Below are positions 60,280 through 64,000 of a stretch of DNA of 64,000 nucleotides, piece after piece. The DNA lies in the NCBI RefSeq assembly GCF_001488575.1, contig NZ_LN831302.1, positions 620,001 to 684,000 on the forward strand, given 5' to 3'. Origin of the DNA: Halobacterium hubeiense. GTDB lineage: Archaea; Halobacteriota; Halobacteria; Halobacteriales; Halobacteriaceae. The position numbers were made by a program, and so were the translations under genes. The notes below the pieces were generated by a model, which saw nothing but the letters and a program-made list of their open reading frames with translations, was not told where the DNA came from and searched no databases. Position 1 is the stretch's first letter. Each line of letters opens with the position of its first letter.

Positions 60280-60287
60280 AATATATT
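60280..60287 (+). promoter_or_regulatory. TATA box of the polytopic membrane protein gene
   Basis: AATATATT sits 40-48 nt before the GTG at 60328, leaving a transcription start at about 60310 and a leader under 20 nt. An upstream GTG at 60250 in the same frame lies ahead of this box and is thus unlikely to be the start. Confidence 0.6.
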
Positions 60288-60327
60288 CGACAGAGGTGTC
60301 TCCGTCGCGCGGGTCGTCGTCCCGCCC

Positions 60328-61503
60328 GTGGCAGCGACTGGCTCCGGCGTCGGGCGGTGGACGCGGCTGTTCACGCTCGCGGGCGTCGCCTTCCTCCTGC
60401 TCTGGCGAGTCGGCCTGCTCGCGGGCGTCCCCGCCGGGAGCGCCGTCGAACTCGCCGTGCTCGGGTTCGTGCTCCACGTCGTCTTCGGGCACGCGTACCT
60501 GCTCGTGCCCGCGTACTTCGGCCGCGTCCACCGCTCTAGCCACCTCCCCGGCGTCCACCTCGCGCTCGCCGCCTCCGGGACGCTACTGCTCGCGGCGAGC
60601 CACTTCTCTGCGACGCCGGACGGCACGCGACTCGCGGGCGCGCTGTTGTGGGCGGCCGGCGTCGCGGTGTTCGTCGGGTCGCTGGCGCGGTCGCTTCGCG
60701 GCGTCGCCCGGGACCCGTTCGCGGACGCCTCGAACCTCGCCGAGCGCGCCGCCGTGCTCGCCGTCCCCGTCCCGTTCGTGTACCTCGCCGCCGGGTCGTA
60801 CGACCTGCTCGCCGCGCAGACCGCCGCACCGCGCCTGCTCGCGGCGTCGCCCGCCGGCGTCTCCCACCTGTTCGCCGCGGGCGTCGCCGCGCTCCTCGTG
60901 TTCGCGCTCGGCGTGCGTCTGCTCCCGCGGTTCCTCGGCGTGGACCCGCTCGCGGCGCCCTCGGTCTTCGTCCTCGTCGCGGGGAGCGTCGGCCCCGGCC
61001 TGCTCGCCGCCTCGCTGTGGGGTGGCTGGCTGTTCCGCGCCGCCGCGGCCGTCGAGGGCGCGGCCGTCGTGGCGTTCTTCGCGCACGCGGTGGTGCTGTT
61101 CGCTCGCTCGGACCGCCGGCGCGTCGGTCTCTCCGGCATCCTCGCTGGCCTCGCGGCGGGCGCGGTCGCCGTCCTCGTCGCGGGCGGCGTCGCCGCCGGC
61201 TGGCTCTCACCGGCCCGCATCGAGGGGCACGTCGCGCTCGTGCTCGGGGGCTTTCTGGCCGTCACCGTCGCGGGGTTCCTCGTCCAGTTCTACCCGCCGA
61301 GCGTCGCCGACGCCAGGGGCGCCAGTGAGTCGACGACGCGGGCCGCGCTCGCCGCGCTGCTCGGCGGTGCGGCGGTCGAAGCGAGCGGTCTCGCGCTCGG
61401 AATCTCCGCGCTGGCGAGCGCGGGCCGTGCACTCGCCGCGGCGGGCTCGGTCGCCCTCGCGTTCGTCCTCGCCGCGGTCGTCGCCGCGCTGGAGGCGCGC
61501 TGA
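60328..61503 (+). CDS. polytopic membrane protein with conserved histidines
   Basis: A 391-residue protein with about 12 helices, start GTG 60328 (reason: TATA box at 60280). Histidines are placed inside or beside helices, for example VLHVVFGHAYLLVPAYFGRV, GVSHLFAAGVAALL and RIEGHVALVLGGFLAV. This could indicate haem or metal binding, as in haem-copper oxidase-like or NnrS-like proteins, but I cannot assign it. It is followed by CopD-like, TusA-like and FmdE-like genes on the same strand. Confidence 0.6.
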   Translation: MAATGSGVGRWTRLFTLAGVAFLLLWRVGLLAGVPAGSAVELAVLGFVLHVVFGHAYLLVPAYFGRVHRSSHLPGVHLALAASGTLLLAASHFSATPDGTRLAGALLWAAGVAVFVGSLARSLRGVARDPFADASNLAERAAVLAVPVPFVYLAAGSYDLLAAQTAAPRLLAASPAGVSHLFAAGVAALLVFALGVRLLPRFLGVDPLAAPSVFVLVAGSVGPGLLAASLWGGWLFRAAAAVEGAAVVAFFAHAVVLFARSDRRRVGLSGILAGLAAGAVAVLVAGGVAAGWLSPARIEGHVALVLGGFLAVTVAGFLVQFYPPSVADARGASESTTRAALAALLGGAAVEASGLALGISALASAGRALAAAGSVALAFVLAAVVAALEAR

Positions 61504-61576
61504 CCCCGACCGAACATGTCCGCGCACAGCCCTTAGTTTAGGTGTGCCTAACTCCCGGTGAGGTGTTCCAGTCGCG

Positions 61577-62527
61577 ATGGCAGACGTGACCCACGAGCAG
61601 GCCGGCACAGTCGCCGACGAACTCTTCGACAAGTACCTCCTCCCGAAAGCCGCGCTCACCGTCATCCTCGCGGCGTCGCTGGTCGGCACCGCGCTGACCC
61701 TCGACCTCGCGGGCCAGTGGTCGCCGCTGGTCGCGCTCGCCAAGTGGGGGTACTTCGTCGCGCTCGGCGTCCTGCTCGGCGGCCTGCTCTGGAAGCACGG
61801 CTTCGTCCGCCCCGGCGACGTGGACGCCGCCGCGGACTACTGCGCGGAGATGTACCGGCGCTTCGACCGCATCGCGGTCGGCGCGCTCGCCGTGGTCGCC
61901 GTCGCGGGCGTCGCACTGCTCACCGTCGCCTACGCCGACGCGCCGCTCGCGCTCCGCGGCGGCCTCGCCGGCGCGCTCGCGCTCACCCTCGGCGCCGGCG
62001 CCGTCGATACCTACGACGACGCGCCCGTCCCCGAGCGCTTCCGCACGACAGCGGGCGTCCTCGCGCTCGCCGGCGCGGTGCTCGCCGTCGCGCTGTCCGC
62101 CGCCGCCGACGTCGCACTCGCCGGCGGTGGGGCCGTCCCGACGGCCTCCCGCGCCGTCCACCTGCTCGCGTTCGCGGCGTGGGTCGGCGGCGCCGTCTGG
62201 AACATCTTCGTCGCCGTGCCGACCGGCCAGCTCCGGCCGACCCCGCCGGTCGTCCGGGCCGCCGGCGAGCAGCTCGAACGCTTCCGCTGGACGGTGCGGT
62301 TCGTCATCCCGACGCTCGTCGCGACCGGCGTCTTCCAGTCCGTGGACGTGCTCGGCACCAGCCCCGGCACGTACGTCGGGACGACCGCCGGGCTCGCGGT
62401 GCTCGCGAAGCTCGGGTTCGTCGCGGTCCTGTTCGCCATCTTCCTCGCGTGCCCGATGTGGCGCGCGTGCTCGCCCATCGACGGCGTCTGCGACCTCGCG
62501 GAGATGGACGGGGAGGTGGGCGACTGA
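61577..62527 (+). CDS. CopD-like membrane protein
   Basis: A 316-residue membrane protein with about eight helices of the CopD (copper resistance D) type: YLLPKAALTVILAASLVGTA, AVHLLAFAAWVGGAVWNIFV with the conserved histidine and GG-W segment, and FLACPMWRACSPIDGVC, a cysteine cluster at the C-terminus. CopD proteins are implicated in copper uptake into or across membranes. The stop shares bases with the TusA-like start (TGATG). The cysteines at the end may bind metal. Confidence 0.75.
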   Translation: MADVTHEQAGTVADELFDKYLLPKAALTVILAASLVGTALTLDLAGQWSPLVALAKWGYFVALGVLLGGLLWKHGFVRPGDVDAAADYCAEMYRRFDRIAVGALAVVAVAGVALLTVAYADAPLALRGGLAGALALTLGAGAVDTYDDAPVPERFRTTAGVLALAGAVLAVALSAAADVALAGGGAVPTASRAVHLLAFAAWVGGAVWNIFVAVPTGQLRPTPPVVRAAGEQLERFRWTVRFVIPTLVATGVFQSVDVLGTSPGTYVGTTAGLAVLAKLGFVAVLFAIFLACPMWRACSPIDGVCDLAEMDGEVGD

Positions 62528-62808
62528 TGCCCGACCTCGACGTCCCCGACACCGAGCCCGACGTCGACCCCGACCGCACCGTGGACAACCGCGGCCGCGG
62601 CTGCGCGAACGGCATCGTGCGCGTCCAGCGCGCGCTCGAAGACCTTCCGCCGGGGTCGGTGCTGGAGATTCAGAGCACCGACCGCCGCGCGAAGACCGAG
62701 TACCCGAAGCTCGCCGCCGAGACCCCCCACGAACTGCTCGCCGTCGTCGAGAGCCGGCGGCGCGTCCTCCGCAAGCAGTACACCACCTACCTCGAAATCC
62801 ATGAGTGA
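62527..62808 (+). CDS. TusA-like sulfur carrier/sulfurtransferase
   Basis: A 93-residue TusA/SirA-fold protein. The cysteine is in TVDNRGRGCANGIVRVQRAL at about residue 26; the usual CPxP motif is here C-A-N-G. The C-terminal TusA part is DLPPGSVLEIQSTDRRAKTE and TPHELLAVVESRRR. The cysteine could carry a persulfide to a partner, perhaps the FmdE-like protein next door. It overlaps the following gene by 8 nt. Confidence 0.75.
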   Translation: MPDLDVPDTEPDVDPDRTVDNRGRGCANGIVRVQRALEDLPPGSVLEIQSTDRRAKTEYPKLAAETPHELLAVVESRRRVLRKQYTTYLEIHE

Positions 62809-63496
62809 CCTCGTCGACCCCGACACTGACCCGACACCGAGACGCGGCACCGAGCGCACGAACTTCCAGCACCTCGCGGACGCCGACCCCATCGCGGTCC
62901 GGGACCCGCTCGCGGAGGTGCTCGGCGTCGTCCCCGAGGGCGACCCGCTGGTCGTCGGCTTCCCCGAGGTCGTGCTCGCCGCGGGCCACGCTTGTCCCGC
63001 CGTCGCGGGCGCCTACCGCGCGACCCAGCTTGCGCTCGACGACCTCTACCCCGACGACCTCCCTGTCCGCAGCGATGTCGCCGTCGAGGTCGGCGGCGAG
63101 CCCGACGACCACGGCCTCGGCCCGATGGCGAACGTCGTCAGTCACGTCACCGGCGCCGACCGCGAAACTGGGTTCACTGGTTTCGGCGGCTACGGCGGCC
63201 GCGAGAACCTCCTCTCCTTTACCGACCTCGACGGCCCCGGGCGCACGTTCGCGTTCCACCGCCTCGACACCGACGACAGCGTCCGCGTCTCGTTCGCGCC
63301 GGGCGCCGTCGGGATGTCGCCGCCGGGCGCGGACGGCGGCAGCGTCACGGACCTGATTCCGAAACTGGTCGCCGGCGAGGCCTCGGCGGCCGAGCGCCAG
63401 CGGTTCTACGACCAGTGGCACAACCGCGTCCAGCGCGTCCTGCGCGCGTCCCCCGGCGAGGACAGCCCCTTCACGCTCCAGCACCCACAGAACTGA
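62801..63496 (+). CDS. FmdE-like metal-binding protein
   Basis: A 231-residue protein with an FmdE-like core: LVVGFPEVVLAAGHACPAVA (histidine and cysteine pair), AYRATQLALDDLYPDDLP and GLGPMANVVSHVTGAD. FmdE domains occur with molybdenum enzymes and metal or sulfur trafficking; here the sequence is followed by a C-terminal tail (RQRFYDQWHNRVQRVL). It overlaps the TusA-like gene, so the two are probably co-produced. The match to FmdE is moderate. Confidence 0.6.
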   Translation: MSDLVDPDTDPTPRRGTERTNFQHLADADPIAVRDPLAEVLGVVPEGDPLVVGFPEVVLAAGHACPAVAGAYRATQLALDDLYPDDLPVRSDVAVEVGGEPDDHGLGPMANVVSHVTGADRETGFTGFGGYGGRENLLSFTDLDGPGRTFAFHRLDTDDSVRVSFAPGAVGMSPPGADGGSVTDLIPKLVAGEASAAERQRFYDQWHNRVQRVLRASPGEDSPFTLQHPQN

Positions 63497-63573
63497 CCGA
63501 CCGTTCACTCCGAAGCGTTTCACCCGCGCCGTGACTACAAACAACTAAGTTGTCGTCCGCGGTCGGTTCCCGC

Positions 63574-64000
63574 ATGGGCAGTCTGCGACGACACGTGCCG
63601 GTCGCGGTCGTCGTCGGGTTCGCGGTCGCCCTGCTCGCCGTCTCGGCGGCCCACCACGCCACCGAAATCGAGCACATCAACCACACGGGCGGGCCGCTGT
63701 CCGCGTTCGTCGTCGACGCCATCCCCGCCGCGTTGCTCCTCGTCGCCGGCTACTGGCTGCACGGCGCCGACGTGGACGCCGACGCCCGCTGGCTCGTCGC
63801 GGCGTGGTCGATGGCCGGCAGCGCGCTCTTCACCAGCGTCACCGTGCTCACCGTCGCGATTCGCGAGTTCGAGGGCCGGAACGTCGTCGAACCCGTGTTC
63901 CCGATGCTCGTGGACGCGGGCGTCGGCGCCGTCGCCGGCTTCGCCGCGGGCGTCTTCTACGTCCGCGCGCGCCGCGACGCCGAACGCGCCGCCCGCGCCA
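63574..64000 (+). CDS. four-helix membrane protein, partial (possible sensor histidine kinase)
   Basis: About 142 residues are visible; the gene runs off the right edge. Four helices are evident: VPVAVVVGFAVALLAVSAAH, FVVDAIPAALLLVAGYWLHG, WLVAAWSMAGSALFTSVTVL and LVDAGVGAVAGFAAGVFYVR, and the sequence continues with a charged helix (RARRDAERAARA). Haloarchaeal sensor kinases often start this way, but no kinase domain is inside the window. Upstream, CAACTAAGTTG at 63542-63552 is a short palindrome near the expected TATA position. Confidence 0.6.
   Translation, partial: MGSLRRHVPVAVVVGFAVALLAVSAAHHATEIEHINHTGGPLSAFVVDAIPAALLLVAGYWLHGADVDADARWLVAAWSMAGSALFTSVTVLTVAIREFEGRNVVEPVFPMLVDAGVGAVAGFAAGVFYVRARRDAERAARA

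Noticed and set aside
60250-60327. Upstream GTG start for the polytopic membrane protein
   Set aside because: It precedes the TATA box at 60280 and would not be on the message; the added residues are not membrane-like.

Overview
The window is a densely packed, very GC-rich stretch of a haloarchaeal chromosome, probably from the family Halobacteriaceae (Halobacterium or a close relative; the genus is inferred, not proven). The signs are acidic proteomes, archaeal TATA boxes about 25-30 nt upstream of start codons that make leaderless mRNAs, Tat lipoproteins, a PGF-CTERM surface protein, a digeranylgeranylglyceryl-phosphate synthase, RNase P subunit Rnp4, an archaeal 7S (SRP) RNA, TrmB-type regulators and an NDH-1-like complex without NuoEFG. 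I saw no rRNA, CRISPR array, transposase, integrase or replication origin.

Layout. 1-839: partial DHH phosphoesterase. 897-11241 (minus): an eleven-gene nuoA-B-CD-H-I-J1-J2-K-L-M-N operon, followed downstream by purK-purE (11376-13129) and an Agl23-like glycan membrane protein. 15001-16546 (plus): ribH and an aminotransferase. 17046-23838: glutamate dehydrogenase, a CitE-like lyase, a PGF-CTERM surface protein with a minisatellite, MaoC hydratase, DoxX, CBS protein and an acyl-CoA carboxylase carboxyltransferase with an epsilon-like N-terminus. 24091-28827: FAD oxidoreductase, then a translationally coupled pair of secreted proteins (calcium-type repeats and a beta-helix). 28828-30809: two divergent paralogous TrmB regulators. 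31378-37303: pilin, tRNA-Arg, lipid synthase, RAD55-like ATPase, AIM24, cysteine synthase and a class I tRNA-synthetase-like protein, followed by the 7S RNA at about 37391-37693. 37808-44467: second RAD55-like protein coupled to a receiver-GAF protein, MscS, YhbY, Rnp4, two glycosyltransferases and a DUF2797 protein carrying an in-frame palindromic insertion.

44518-47429 looks like a quinone/electrophile detoxification locus: two VOC (glyoxalase-fold) proteins, an alpha/beta hydrolase and, in a second transcript, a DoxX protein, the same kinds of proteins as the Bacillus MhqO/MhqE, MhqD and MhqP proteins. A 21-bp near-identical element sits at matching positions upstream of both transcripts, which suggests one regulator.

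47808-57757 is a nitrogen-acquisition island: amt-glnK, then a livHMGF-type ABC transporter, with its Tat-lipoprotein binding protein on the opposite strand beyond a lipoprotein / S49 peptidase / unknown-protein operon. 57937-64000 holds a PurD-like ATP-grasp enzyme, an unknown protein and a row of a polytopic membrane protein, CopD-like, TusA-like and FmdE-like genes that together may be an uncharacterised metal/sulfur/redox module; the window ends inside a four-helix membrane protein that may be a sensor kinase.
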